A stretch of DNA of 27,121 nt from CAYTAU01 sp964442075. GTDB taxonomy: Bacteria; Bacteroidota; Bacteroidia; Bacteroidales; CAYTAU01. The first letter of the stretch is position 1. Each line of letters begins with the position of its first letter. The translations under genes and the position numbers were made by a program. The notes below the pieces were generated by a model, which did not search any database, was not told the DNA's origin, and worked only from the letters and a program-made list of their open reading frames with translations. Positions 1-7,306 of this stretch are shown here, one piece after another. Where the stretch lies: positions 1 through 27,121 of the forward strand of contig CAYTWH010000045.1 of assembly GCA_964442075.1 (NCBI GenBank), written 5' to 3'.

Positions 1-165
1 CACCGTCAACTCCATCTGCACCGGCAGGTCCAATAGGCCCAATAGGTCCAACAGCACCGTCAACTCCATCTGCACCATCTGCTCCGGCTGGTCCAATAGG
101 CCCAACAGCACCGTCAACTCCATCTGCACCGGCGGGTCCGGCAGGTCCGGGTGCACCGTTCATAT
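1..165 (-). repeat. 54-bp tandem repeat encoding Gly-X-Y triplets
   Basis: The motif CACCGTCAACTCCATCTGCA recurs at positions 1, 55 and 109, giving a 54-bp (18-residue) unit. Each unit encodes a variant of GADGVDGAVGPIGPA on the minus strand. Units differ by gain or loss of whole triplets such as GPI, as expected for slippage or recombination in a collagen-like stalk. The array continues beyond the left edge. Confidence 0.85.
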
Positions 166-766
166 TTACTGACCATACAGGATATGTGCCACCTCCGGTT
201 GTAGAAGTAACAACGACACACATCATTCCTGTAATATCATTATAAGAAGTTACGTCTGCTATCATTGTATTATTAATATCAAAAGCTATGATAATAGTTT
301 GTCCAACACTGTATGCAAGATCAGTTTCAACAGTAAAGCAGACAGGCCCTAGTCCTATGGTAAGATTGTCGGAAGAAGTAGTACTGTACTGGTCACCGTC
401 AATACCATCTACTCCATCTATTCCATTTAATCCGGCAGGTCCAATAGGTCCTAATGCTTGTATCCATTGACTTCCATCCCAATAATAAAAACCATGGGCT
501 TCAGTTCCTGTTTCATTATAAATTAATAAACCTTCTGCTGGTGCCGTAATAGGTGCGGCAGTATTTACATCGTTTAAAGCAACTCTTGGAATTAATAATC
601 CCATATCTGTAGCTGTTATATCTAATATTGCACTTGGGTCAGGATTAAGCTGGTTGATTCCTACATTTTGCGAAATACCAATTTTACCAATTGATAAAAA
701 TATTACACAAATTATAAGTGCTGTAAATTTGCTTGCTGAATAGGCATGATTGCTCATTTTTTTCAT
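1..766 (-). CDS. Secreted collagen-like repeat protein (3' end outside window)
   Basis: The frame opens at the ATG at 766-764 and stays open to the left edge, so only about 255 N-terminal residues are visible. A signal peptide is clear: Met-Lys-Lys, then a hydrophobic stretch (about residues 15-27), with probable cleavage near IGIS/QN. Next comes a segment typical of Bacteroidetes surface proteins, with DMGLLIPRV, PAEGLLIYN and GFYYWDGSQW motifs. A short Gly-X-Y run (GPIGPAGLNGIDGVDGIDG) follows, then a roughly 75-residue non-collagen stretch, then a second Gly-X-Y run rich in GPAGADGVDGAVGPIG reaching the edge. The protein is probably exported and forms a trimeric collagen-like stalk. The C-terminal domain that would show its binding or anchoring role lies outside the window. 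A second in-frame ATG lies at 757-755. The signal peptide and frame are seen; a surface or adhesin role is inference. Confidence 0.85.
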   Translation of the reverse strand, partial: MKKMSNHAYSASKFTALIICVIFLSIGKIGISQNVGINQLNPDPSAILDITATDMGLLIPRVALNDVNTAAPITAPAEGLLIYNETGTEAHGFYYWDGSQWIQALGPIGPAGLNGIDGVDGIDGDQYSTTSSDNLTIGLGPVCFTVETDLAYSVGQTIIIAFDINNTMIADVTSYNDITGMMCVVVTSTTGGGTYPVWSVNMNGAPGPAGPAGADGVDGAVGPIGPAGADGADGVDGAVGPIGPIGPAGADGVDG

Positions 767-799
767 TTTTATTAATTTTTAAAAGTTTACATATTAATT

Positions 800-807
800 C
801 AAAGATA
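800..807 (-). promoter_or_regulatory. -7 promoter element of the collagen-like gene
   Basis: The minus strand reads TATCTTTG, an exact match to the Bacteroidetes -7 consensus TAnnTTTG, about 34 bases upstream of the ATG at 766. No TTG lies at the usual 19-base spacing. A TTTTTG is present but only 13 bases upstream, so the -33 box is weak or absent. Confidence 0.5.
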
Positions 808-852
808 ATATTTTTTTTATCAAAAATAGTAAAACTTTTATAAAAAAAAATA

Positions 853-860
853 TAATTTTG
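853..860 (+). promoter_or_regulatory. Possible -7 promoter element of rmuC
   Basis: TAATTTTG fits TAnnTTTG and ends 16 bases before the rmuC ATG at 877. No -33 TTG is seen at 19 bases upstream. The same intergenic gap carries the divergent promoter of the collagen-like gene. Confidence 0.35.
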
Positions 861-876
861 ATGAAATTTAATAATT

Positions 877-2229
877 ATGGATTTAATATACTTATTCTTG
901 GGATTAATAATTGGAATTATTGCTTCGTGGTTTATTGCTAAATATAAGTTTCAGAGTTTAGATAAAGGTTCTTTAAATAATCTTGAAAATTTAAAAAAAG
1001 AAAATGAGGATATTTTACGAAAAAATATTGTTTTGGAAGAAAAAGTAAAAAACATAGCAATTTTAAAAACCGAAATAAATGAAAAAGAACAGCATATTAT
1101 AAAATTAACAGCAAATATATCTGCAAAAGATGCAGATATTAAAAATATTAAAGAAAGATTGGAAGAGAATAAAAAAGAAATAGAAAAAGTTCAAGATAAA
1201 TTCAGAATTGAATTTAAAAATTTGGCAAACGAGATATTAGAGGAAAAAACAAAGAAGTTTACAGAACAAAACAAAACAAATATTTCAGAAATTTTGAAAC
1301 CATTAAACGAAAAAATTAAAGATTTTGAAAAAAAAGTTGAAGATACTTATGAAAAAGGATTGCGAGACAGAACTGAAATGCAAACTGAGTTAAAGAAACT
1401 ACACGAATTGAATAGCAGAATAAGCGAAGAGGCTCATAATTTAACAAAGGCTTTAAAGGGTGATGTGAAAAAACAGGGTAACTGGGGCGAAGTTGTGTTG
1501 GAAAGAATACTTGAAAGTTCGGGTTTAATAAAAGGCGAAGAATACGAAACGCAATACAGCACAGAAAATGATGATGGTAAAAGAATTCAACCTGATGTAA
1601 TAATATTTTTACCTGACAAAAAACATATAATTATCGACTCTAAAGTCTCACTGGTGGCGTATGAACAATTTGTAAATGCTGAAACAGAAGAGGAAAGAGT
1701 ACAGCATATAAAAGAGCATATTCGCTCTGTAAAAAATCATGTAAAGGAATTGAGCGATAAAAAGTATCAGACAAGTGTTGATCTGAACACTCCTGAATAT
1801 GTCTTAATGTTTATTCCTATCGAATCATCGTTTAGTGTTACGATTCAGGAGGACAATGAAATATTTAATTATGCGTGGAGCAATAAAATTGTAATTGTTA
1901 GTCCATCAACATTGATAGCTACTTTAATGACAATATCGTCGGTATGGAAACAGGAAAATCAAACCAAAAATGCTATTGAAATTGCCAGACAAAGTGGAGC
2001 TTTGTACGATAAGTTTGAAGGATTTGTTAATGACCTTAAAAAAATTGGTAAAACAATACAGGTTGCCGATGATACATATCAGGCAGCTATGAATAAATTA
2101 TCAACAGGAAAAGGAAATCTGATTGGCAGGGCTGAGCGAATTAAAGAATTGGGAGCTAAAGCAACAAAATCATTACCCGATAATTTGATTGAAGAAAAAG
2201 ATGATGCTCCAAAATTAGAATTTGAATAA
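877..2229 (+). CDS. rmuC: RmuC family protein (DNA recombination/inversion limiting)
   Basis: This 450-residue protein has the standard RmuC layout. A single N-terminal membrane helix (about residues 2-20) is followed by a long Lys/Glu-rich coiled coil (about 30-150) and then the RmuC domain (about 160-430). The diagnostic block GNWGEVVLERILESSGL is present, followed by QPDVIIFLPDKKHIIIDSKVSL, which has the D...DSK pattern of the predicted nuclease-like fold. The family is linked in E. coli to limiting inversions at short inverted repeats; its biochemical activity is not well settled. The C-terminal tail is acidic and probably disordered. The ATG at 877 is chosen because it directly precedes the membrane helix. 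It stands alone, with a dispersed palindromic repeat following its stop codon. Confidence 0.93.
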   Translation: MDLIYLFLGLIIGIIASWFIAKYKFQSLDKGSLNNLENLKKENEDILRKNIVLEEKVKNIAILKTEINEKEQHIIKLTANISAKDADIKNIKERLEENKKEIEKVQDKFRIEFKNLANEILEEKTKKFTEQNKTNISEILKPLNEKIKDFEKKVEDTYEKGLRDRTEMQTELKKLHELNSRISEEAHNLTKALKGDVKKQGNWGEVVLERILESSGLIKGEEYETQYSTENDDGKRIQPDVIIFLPDKKHIIIDSKVSLVAYEQFVNAETEEERVQHIKEHIRSVKNHVKELSDKKYQTSVDLNTPEYVLMFIPIESSFSVTIQEDNEIFNYAWSNKIVIVSPSTLIATLMTISSVWKQENQTKNAIEIARQSGALYDKFEGFVNDLKKIGKTIQVADDTYQAAMNKLSTGKGNLIGRAERIKELGAKATKSLPDNLIEEKDDAPKLEFE

Positions 2230-2239
2230 GAAAAATAAA

Positions 2240-2312
2240 AGCCCCTTCTAATCCCGAAATAAACTCGGAATAGGCTCTCCCCAGGGGGAGGAACTATTGG
2301 GCAAAACATTAT
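2240..2312. repeat. Dispersed GC-rich palindromic repeat, copy 1
   Basis: This copy starts with AGCCCCTTCTAA and contains the hairpin CTCCCC-AG-GGGGAG (about 2275-2290). It ends in GAACTATTGGGCAAAACATT. Compared with the copy at 12538, it carries an extra imperfect inverted repeat (CCCGA...TCGGA) between the CCTAA-like block and the hairpin. It begins 10 bases after the rmuC stop and runs almost to the next ATG. No T-run follows the stem, so it does not look like a standard terminator. Confidence 0.75.
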
Positions 2313-2315
2313 TTT

Positions 2316-3599
2316 ATGCAAAAATCAATAATCATAACATTGATCATACTTGCAATATTCTCGTGCAAAAAAAAAGATGATACATCTTTTCCTGTAATAA
2401 ATATTTTATCGCCAAACAGTAATCAACAATATAATTTTGGTGATATTATAAATGTGTCGGCAGATATTGATGATGATAAAAATATTGAATTTGTTACAAT
2501 TTCTTTGTTAGACGAAAGTCAGAAAGCTATTGGCAACTCTATGAATATTAATCCTGATATTAAAGAGTACAGCTTATCAAAACAATTAACTATTGATAAT
2601 ACGGGAATTGTTACAGGTGCTCATTACATACAAATCAGCGCAAGCGATGGTACAAATATTACAAAAGAGTTTGTTAAAATTTATATTCAGGAACAAGTGT
2701 TGGAGCAAGAAGGAATTTATGTGTTTTCTAATAATAATAATATTTGCAAGGTGTATTTGTTAGAAAATAATCAAAGTTTGCAATTTGAATTTAATCATAC
2801 TTATTCTGTTTTAGATGCAATAGTTAATTCGCATACGCAACAGCTTTCCATATTGAGTAATAGCGGAAATCTTACAACATATAATATCAGTAATTATAAT
2901 ATTGCATGGACAGAAGATAACATAAATGATTTTCAAACTAGCTTTAACGGCTCGCTAAAGATATATGATAATCTTACTTTTGTAAGCTACAGAACGGGAC
3001 ATATAAAGGCTTTTGATGATAACGGAGTAGTTAGACAAACAGCAGAAATTAGCGAAACACAGCATTATCCCACAAAGTTTTTTAAACACTACGAGCATTT
3101 AATTGCTGCTCTTGAAACAAATTATACTTTATCAAATAAAATTGAAAAGATATATTATTCAACAGGTGTACCAATTAATAATTACGATATTGATTTTACT
3201 GTTACCGCCATGTTTTTGTACAATAACGATAAGGCAATAATATGGGGAAATAAGAATAATGTGGCAAAAGTTTGCACATTGTCGGTTCTTAACAATGTAA
3301 TTTATGAATTGCCCTCAATACCACAGGGCAAACTTTATTCTGTTGAGCAAATCAATGCAAATACTTTTTTGCTGTGTATTGATAATGATATTTATACATT
3401 TTCTGTTGGCAGCGATGTTTTTACAAATTACAAAACAGGGGAGAGGGCAGATATTATAAAATACAACGAGTTTTTGGGTAATTTGTATTTTGCCGATAGC
3501 AATATTATTAGAATATATAACTATTCTGCCAATACATTAATTAAAGAGATTGTGCATACCGATAAAATTAGTGATATTGAATTTTGGTTTAATAAGTAA
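2316..3599 (+). CDS. Predicted surface lipoprotein with Ig-like and beta-propeller-like parts
   Basis: A short lipoprotein signal (MQKSIIITLIILAIFSC) places the lipidated cysteine at residue 17. It is followed by KKKDD, a charged stretch resembling Bacteroidetes lipoprotein export signals, so outer-surface display is plausible. Residues about 25-125 look like one Ig-like domain of the kind often met in this phylum, with PVINILSPNSNQQYNFGDII and ASDGTN near the end. The remaining roughly 300 residues are repeated beta-strand patterns (for example GIYVFSNNNNICKVYLLENN and NIIRIYNYSANTLIKEI) like a degenerate WD/quinoprotein propeller. No catalytic motif is seen. The start lies just after repeat copy 1. 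A binding or scaffolding role is inference and no specific family is recognised. Confidence 0.8.
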   Translation: MQKSIIITLIILAIFSCKKKDDTSFPVINILSPNSNQQYNFGDIINVSADIDDDKNIEFVTISLLDESQKAIGNSMNINPDIKEYSLSKQLTIDNTGIVTGAHYIQISASDGTNITKEFVKIYIQEQVLEQEGIYVFSNNNNICKVYLLENNQSLQFEFNHTYSVLDAIVNSHTQQLSILSNSGNLTTYNISNYNIAWTEDNINDFQTSFNGSLKIYDNLTFVSYRTGHIKAFDDNGVVRQTAEISETQHYPTKFFKHYEHLIAALETNYTLSNKIEKIYYSTGVPINNYDIDFTVTAMFLYNNDKAIIWGNKNNVAKVCTLSVLNNVIYELPSIPQGKLYSVEQINANTFLLCIDNDIYTFSVGSDVFTNYKTGERADIIKYNEFLGNLYFADSNIIRIYNYSANTLIKEIVHTDKISDIEFWFNK

Positions 3600-3670
3600 T
3601 ACCAATTGTTAATTGATAATTTTTAATTCTCAATATTTAGATTTATAAAAAACAGACATAACTTTAAATG

Positions 3671-3940
3671 ACTTTTCGATATCGAATTTTTGGTTTTCGA
3701 CATCGGCAAGTAACTTTTCGATATCGAATTTCTGGTTTTCGACATCGGCAAGTAATTTTTCGACATCGAATTTTTGGTTTTCGACATCGGCAAGTAATTT
3801 TTCGACATCGAATTTTTGGTTTTCGACATCGGCAAATAACTTTTCGACATCGAATTTTTGGTTTTCGACATCGGCAAATAACTTTTCGATATCGAATTTC
3901 TGATTTTCGACATCGGCAAATAACTTTTCTACATCGCTAA
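3671..3940. repeat. 42-bp minisatellite array built from two 21-bp halves
   Basis: Six full 42-bp units start at 3671, 3713, 3755, 3797, 3839 and 3881, with a decaying partial seventh from 3923. Each unit is two related 21-mers, both containing TTTTCGAYATCG. The first half carries the palindrome TTCGA-YA-TCGAA; the second reads TTTTCGACATCGGC. Units differ by only a few substitutions, and the T/C variation in the first half falls in the two-base spacer, leaving the arms intact. Because 42 is a multiple of three, reading frames stay open on both strands, but no independent sign of coding is seen. The 3600-4057 gap holds nothing else obvious. Confidence 0.9.
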
Positions 3941-4042
3941 AATAATTTGCGGGATGTTGTTAAATATTATATTATTGAAGCTCATTATGGTAATAAGTAT
4001 AAAATAAAGTTGAACTTTTTCAAATTATATCAAATAATTTTT

Positions 4043-4050
4043 TAATTTTG
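4043..4050 (+). promoter_or_regulatory. -7 promoter element of the protein kinase gene
   Basis: TAATTTTG matches TAnnTTTG and ends 7 bases before the kinase ATG at 4058, which implies a very short leader. No TTG lies 19 bases upstream. The nearest, at 4010-4012, is too far away. Confidence 0.35.
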
Positions 4051-4057
4051 ATAACTA

Positions 4058-4978
4058 ATGAAACTAACAGGTAAAACAGATATATACATATTTAACCCTG
4101 ACGATAAAAAAGCAGTTTTAAACACTAAGGGAAAAGTTGGCTCGGTATATCTTGGCAAAAGAGAAAGCGATAATATGCCTGTTATAATTAAGCGGATAAA
4201 TGCACCTGTAATTAAAAATTGCGATGACCTAAACAGGTTTTTAACCGAAACAAAACTAAAAATTTCGCATCCCGATATTGTAAATACAATAGAACATATT
4301 ATTGCCAACAAAAATTTGTATATAATTAGAGAATATGTGCAGGGCATTGATTTGAAACAAGCACTAAAGAAAAGAAAAATTAGAAAAAAGTTCAACACAC
4401 AGTTTTATGTAAAGTGCATAATAAAAGTGCTTGAAAGTTTAGACAGTCTGCATAAACAAAATATTTTTCATTGCGATATAAAGCCATCAAATATTATTTT
4501 AAAATACAACAATTCTGCCGATGATATTGATATTAATAATCCGCAAATAAAGTTGATTGATTTGGGCATGGCACGTTCAATGAAAAAATATAATATAAAG
4601 TTTAGCAGTTCGCCTTTTGCATTAATATATTCGCCACCAGAGCAGGTTTTAAATATAAACAGCCTTATTAATGCTACTACCGATATCTACAGCACAGCAA
4701 TAACTCTATATGAGCTAATAATAAATAAACCGGCTTTTGATAATGATAATCCATTAATATTAATATCGCTGCAAACAGTATATCCTTTGACAAAAGATAA
4801 AAAAATACCTGTGGAGCTTTTTAAGGTTTTGCTAAAAGCAAGCAATAAGTACCCTTTTCCAAAGCCACCACATATGTACAAAGGAAAAGACCTTTTAGAT
4901 AAACTAATTGAGGGGCAGGAGGGAAGATACAGTAATACTAAGGATTTTATTGAGGCTTTGAAAGATTTGAAATTGTAA
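4058..4978 (+). CDS. Stand-alone serine/threonine protein kinase
   Basis: The 306 residues form a single Hanks-type kinase domain. Visible motifs are a glycine loop-like KGKVGSVYLGK (about 24-34), the ATP lysine in VIIK45, the alpha-C glutamate E64, the catalytic loop H138-C-D140-IK142-PSN145, and the metal-binding D168-L-G170, with SPPEQ in place of APE. HCD for HRD and DLG for DFG are tolerated variants, and all residues needed for phosphotransfer remain. The Cys in place of the HRD Arg suggests it may not need activation-loop phosphorylation. No membrane helix, PASTA, TPR or other sensor domain is attached, so it is predicted to be cytosolic. Substrates are unknown. It converges on the ABC permease gene with only 14 bases between them. 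Confidence 0.92.
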   Translation: MKLTGKTDIYIFNPDDKKAVLNTKGKVGSVYLGKRESDNMPVIIKRINAPVIKNCDDLNRFLTETKLKISHPDIVNTIEHIIANKNLYIIREYVQGIDLKQALKKRKIRKKFNTQFYVKCIIKVLESLDSLHKQNIFHCDIKPSNIILKYNNSADDIDINNPQIKLIDLGMARSMKKYNIKFSSSPFALIYSPPEQVLNINSLINATTDIYSTAITLYELIINKPAFDNDNPLILISLQTVYPLTKDKKIPVELFKVLLKASNKYPFPKPPHMYKGKDLLDKLIEGQEGRYSNTKDFIEALKDLKL

Positions 4979-4992
4979 AAATAAAATTGGTG

Positions 4993-6210
4993 TTATAGAA
5001 TTTTCAGCACATTTCTCTTAAACATAAATACAGAAATTATACTAACAAAAATACCAATGCCAAAAAGAACAGCGGCATTAATGCTTACATCTGCAAATGC
5101 TAATTCACGCCAAAAAATATCGTAAAAGCCTTGAATTGCCCAATAGTTTACACTAACCACAGCAATATTTTGCATAAATGCAGGCATAATAAATAATGGT
5201 ATCATACTACCACCAATTGCAGACATAACAAGAATAATTATCATAGATAAACTTTGAATTTGTTGACGTGATTTAGCAATTGATGCAAGAAAAATTCCAA
5301 AACTTGAGCATGCAAAAGCTGTAGCAATTATCATAAGTATTAGAGATGGTATATCTATACCAAGATTTAATCCAAAAGCCAACCACGCAAAAATAAACAT
5401 TATTGCAAGTTGCAATATGGAAACAAAGAGACCTGCAAGCATTTTTCCGTATAGAATATTATTTTTTTTAATTGGCGAATAAAGCAGTTTTTTTAAAGTT
5501 CCTTGTTCTTTTTCTTCAAGTAGTCCTGAACCTATAGCTGTAACACTAAATAAAAGCATTAGAACTGCAACACCTGCAACAGCTTGAATTAATCCCAAAT
5601 TAGCATCTTTTGTTTCACCAACAATTGAAGTTAATTTCAGGTTCATGTCATTACCTCCAAAACCATCTTCAAATTGAGCATTAATATTATTAAAAATTAC
5701 TTTTAGTTCATCCTGGTCCATATTAGGATACTGTTCTGCCACATTTGTCTTAATATCTTGTTTCATGGCAGTAGTTCCAATATTTTGCATCAAATTACTT
5801 ATTAAAACAGATTGCAACATTCCCATTTCAATTTCTCTTGCTTCATCGTACATAAGTTCCATTGGAAGCTCTTTATTTGTTTTTAAAGAATCTTCAAAGC
5901 CATTATAAAAAACAAGTATTCCTATCCTATTTCCTTTTTTAACCAATTCTTTGCCATTTTCAAGTCCTGTATTTTCAACAATAAGTTCTTTTGTAGAATC
6001 AATATCGGCAATAATTTTCTCTACTGTTTTTGTGCTATCTAAATTTACTATCGGTAAGGCGATTGGGTTAAACTCACTTCTTCCTCCTCCCATACCACCA
6101 AAAGCTAATGCAAATAAAGTAATAAGTGCAATTGGTAATAAAAAGGATAACAATACTCCTTTTTTGTCCGAAAAAAATAATTTAAGGTCTTTTATACATA
6201 TTTTAATCAT
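4993..6210 (-). CDS. ABC-2 type exporter, permease subunit
   Basis: This 405-residue membrane subunit partners the ATPase encoded immediately upstream (3-base gap on the minus strand, so likely translational coupling). Topology is one N-terminal helix (about 19-40), a large extracytoplasmic loop (about 45-205), then five hydrophobic segments (about 207-400), the usual ABC2_membrane_3 layout. The cytoplasmic segment LLEEKEQGTLKKLLYSPIKK is the conserved coupling-helix region of the family. Relatives export drugs, antibiotics, lipids or polysaccharide precursors. The sequence does not show which substrate is moved here. The N-terminal KDLKLFFSDKKGVLLSFLLP is typical of bacterial members. Confidence 0.9.
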   Translation of the reverse strand: MIKICIKDLKLFFSDKKGVLLSFLLPIALITLFALAFGGMGGGRSEFNPIALPIVNLDSTKTVEKIIADIDSTKELIVENTGLENGKELVKKGNRIGILVFYNGFEDSLKTNKELPMELMYDEAREIEMGMLQSVLISNLMQNIGTTAMKQDIKTNVAEQYPNMDQDELKVIFNNINAQFEDGFGGNDMNLKLTSIVGETKDANLGLIQAVAGVAVLMLLFSVTAIGSGLLEEKEQGTLKKLLYSPIKKNNILYGKMLAGLFVSILQLAIMFIFAWLAFGLNLGIDIPSLILMIIATAFACSSFGIFLASIAKSRQQIQSLSMIIILVMSAIGGSMIPLFIMPAFMQNIAVVSVNYWAIQGFYDIFWRELAFADVSINAAVLFGIGIFVSIISVFMFKRNVLKIL

Positions 6211-6213
6211 AAC

Positions 6214-7140
6214 TTAATCTCTTAATTGTTTTCCTACTAATTTTAAAAATATTTGCTCAAGATTAGCTTTTTGTATTTCAATTTGAACAGGCTCAATGCC
6301 CGAATTATGTAAAACAGTTATTAGCTGAGGTAATTCTATTCTAATATCCTCGCTATAAATATTTAAAATCTTATCATTTAAACTATATTTTGAACTTATT
6401 ATTTTTTTAAGTTTTTCTTCATCAGTATTTACATTATCGTCAAGTTTTATTGAAATAAATTCTTCTGCATTACTAATTTTTTTCAACTCCTGTAAAGTAC
6501 CTTGAGCTATAATTTTGCCCATGTCAATAATAGCAATTCTATTGCATAATCTTTCAGCTTCTTCCATGTAATGTGTAGTATATATAATTGTTGTCCCACC
6601 TTTGTTTAGTTCTTCTATTACATCAAAAATCAAGTTTCTGCTTTGCGAATCTATTCCTACGGTTGGTTCATCCATAAATAAAATTTTGGGAGAATGTAAT
6701 AATGCTGTAGCAATATTAATTCGGCGTTTCATACCTCCTGAATATGTTTTTATTTTATCATTTTTTCTTTCATGCAAACCTAGCAATTGTAATACTGTGT
6801 TTGATTTTTCCTTTAATTCCGATTTGCCGAGTTTATACAAACTCCCCCAAAACATCAGATTATCAATAGCCGATAAATCTTCATACAGAGATATTTCCTG
6901 AGGAACAACACCAATTATTTTTTTACAAGTATTTATGTTATTTTTCAGCTCAAGTCCGTTAAGAAATACTTCACCTGAATCGGGTTCAAGAATTGTACTT
7001 AGAATATTTATTGTAGTACTTTTTCCAGCACCATTAGGTCCAAGCATACCAAATATTTCTCCGTCAGGAATTTCAAAACTTACTCCCTTTAAAGCCTTAA
7101 CATCTTCGTAACTTTTTGTTAGATTTTTAACCTGTATCAT
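6214..7140 (-). CDS. ABC-2 type exporter, ATP-binding subunit
   Basis: This 308-residue ATPase carries every expected motif: Walker A GPNGAGKST (34-42), Q-loop glutamine 81, signature YSGGMKRR (133-140), Walker B ILFMDEP (153-159) and switch histidine 190 in YTTHYMEEAE. The C-terminal roughly 90 residues form the accessory region common in DrrA/CcmA-like exporters, and LEQIFLKLVGKQLRD is the typical end. It drives transport by the permease encoded 3 bases downstream. The start at 7140 is supported by a promoter about 20-50 bases upstream that is divergent from the metH promoter. Substrate unknown. Confidence 0.93.
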   Translation of the reverse strand: MIQVKNLTKSYEDVKALKGVSFEIPDGEIFGMLGPNGAGKSTTINILSTILEPDSGEVFLNGLELKNNINTCKKIIGVVPQEISLYEDLSAIDNLMFWGSLYKLGKSELKEKSNTVLQLLGLHERKNDKIKTYSGGMKRRINIATALLHSPKILFMDEPTVGIDSQSRNLIFDVIEELNKGGTTIIYTTHYMEEAERLCNRIAIIDMGKIIAQGTLQELKKISNAEEFISIKLDDNVNTDEEKLKKIISSKYSLNDKILNIYSEDIRIELPQLITVLHNSGIEPVQIEIQKANLEQIFLKLVGKQLRD

Positions 7141-7158
7141 TATGCTTTATAATTTTTT

Positions 7159-7188
7159 TAAAGATAATATTTGTTTAATAAATATCAA
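7159..7188 (-). promoter_or_regulatory. Promoter of the ABC exporter operon
   Basis: On the minus strand, TTG (7188-7186) is followed after exactly 19 bases by TATCTTTA (7166-7159). This is one mismatch from the Bacteroidetes -33/-7 pattern TTTG-N19-TAnnTTTG. Transcription would start near 7152, giving a leader of about a dozen bases before the ATG at 7140. Confidence 0.6.
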
Positions 7189-7246
7189 TATTGATGTTAA
7201 ACTATATCAATTACAAATTGCGACAAACGACAACCTATAAACAACT

Positions 7247-7276
7247 TGAACGATTAGCTATTTTTTTTTATCTTTG
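7247..7276 (+). promoter_or_regulatory. Promoter of the split methionine synthase operon
   Basis: TTG (7247-7249), exactly 19 bases, then TATCTTTG (7269-7276) is a full match to the Bacteroidetes consensus. Transcription would begin near 7283. This rules out the upstream in-frame TTG at 7274, which lies inside the -7 box, and supports the ATG at 7307 as the metH start. Confidence 0.75.
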
Positions 7277-7306
7277 ACCCATTATTTTAATAATCAAACT
7301 AACAAA

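Noticed and set aside
288..470. 60-codon rightward frame
   Set aside because: It is antisense to the collagen-like coding region, which has a signal peptide and its own promoter.
3623..3940. Open frames on both strands across the 42-bp array (heptads such as MSKTKNS or FRHRQ)
   Set aside because: A repeat whose length is a multiple of three and which lacks stops keeps several frames open on both strands. There is no start context, no non-repeat domain and no strand preference.
3671..3940. CRISPR array
   Set aside because: Units are directly adjacent with no unique spacers, the period is constant at 42 (21+21) and no cas genes are present. The same reasoning applies to 15310-15537.
7274..7306. 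TTG start extending the methionine synthase by 11 residues
   Set aside because: The codon lies within the -7 promoter box (7269-7276), upstream of the expected transcription start.
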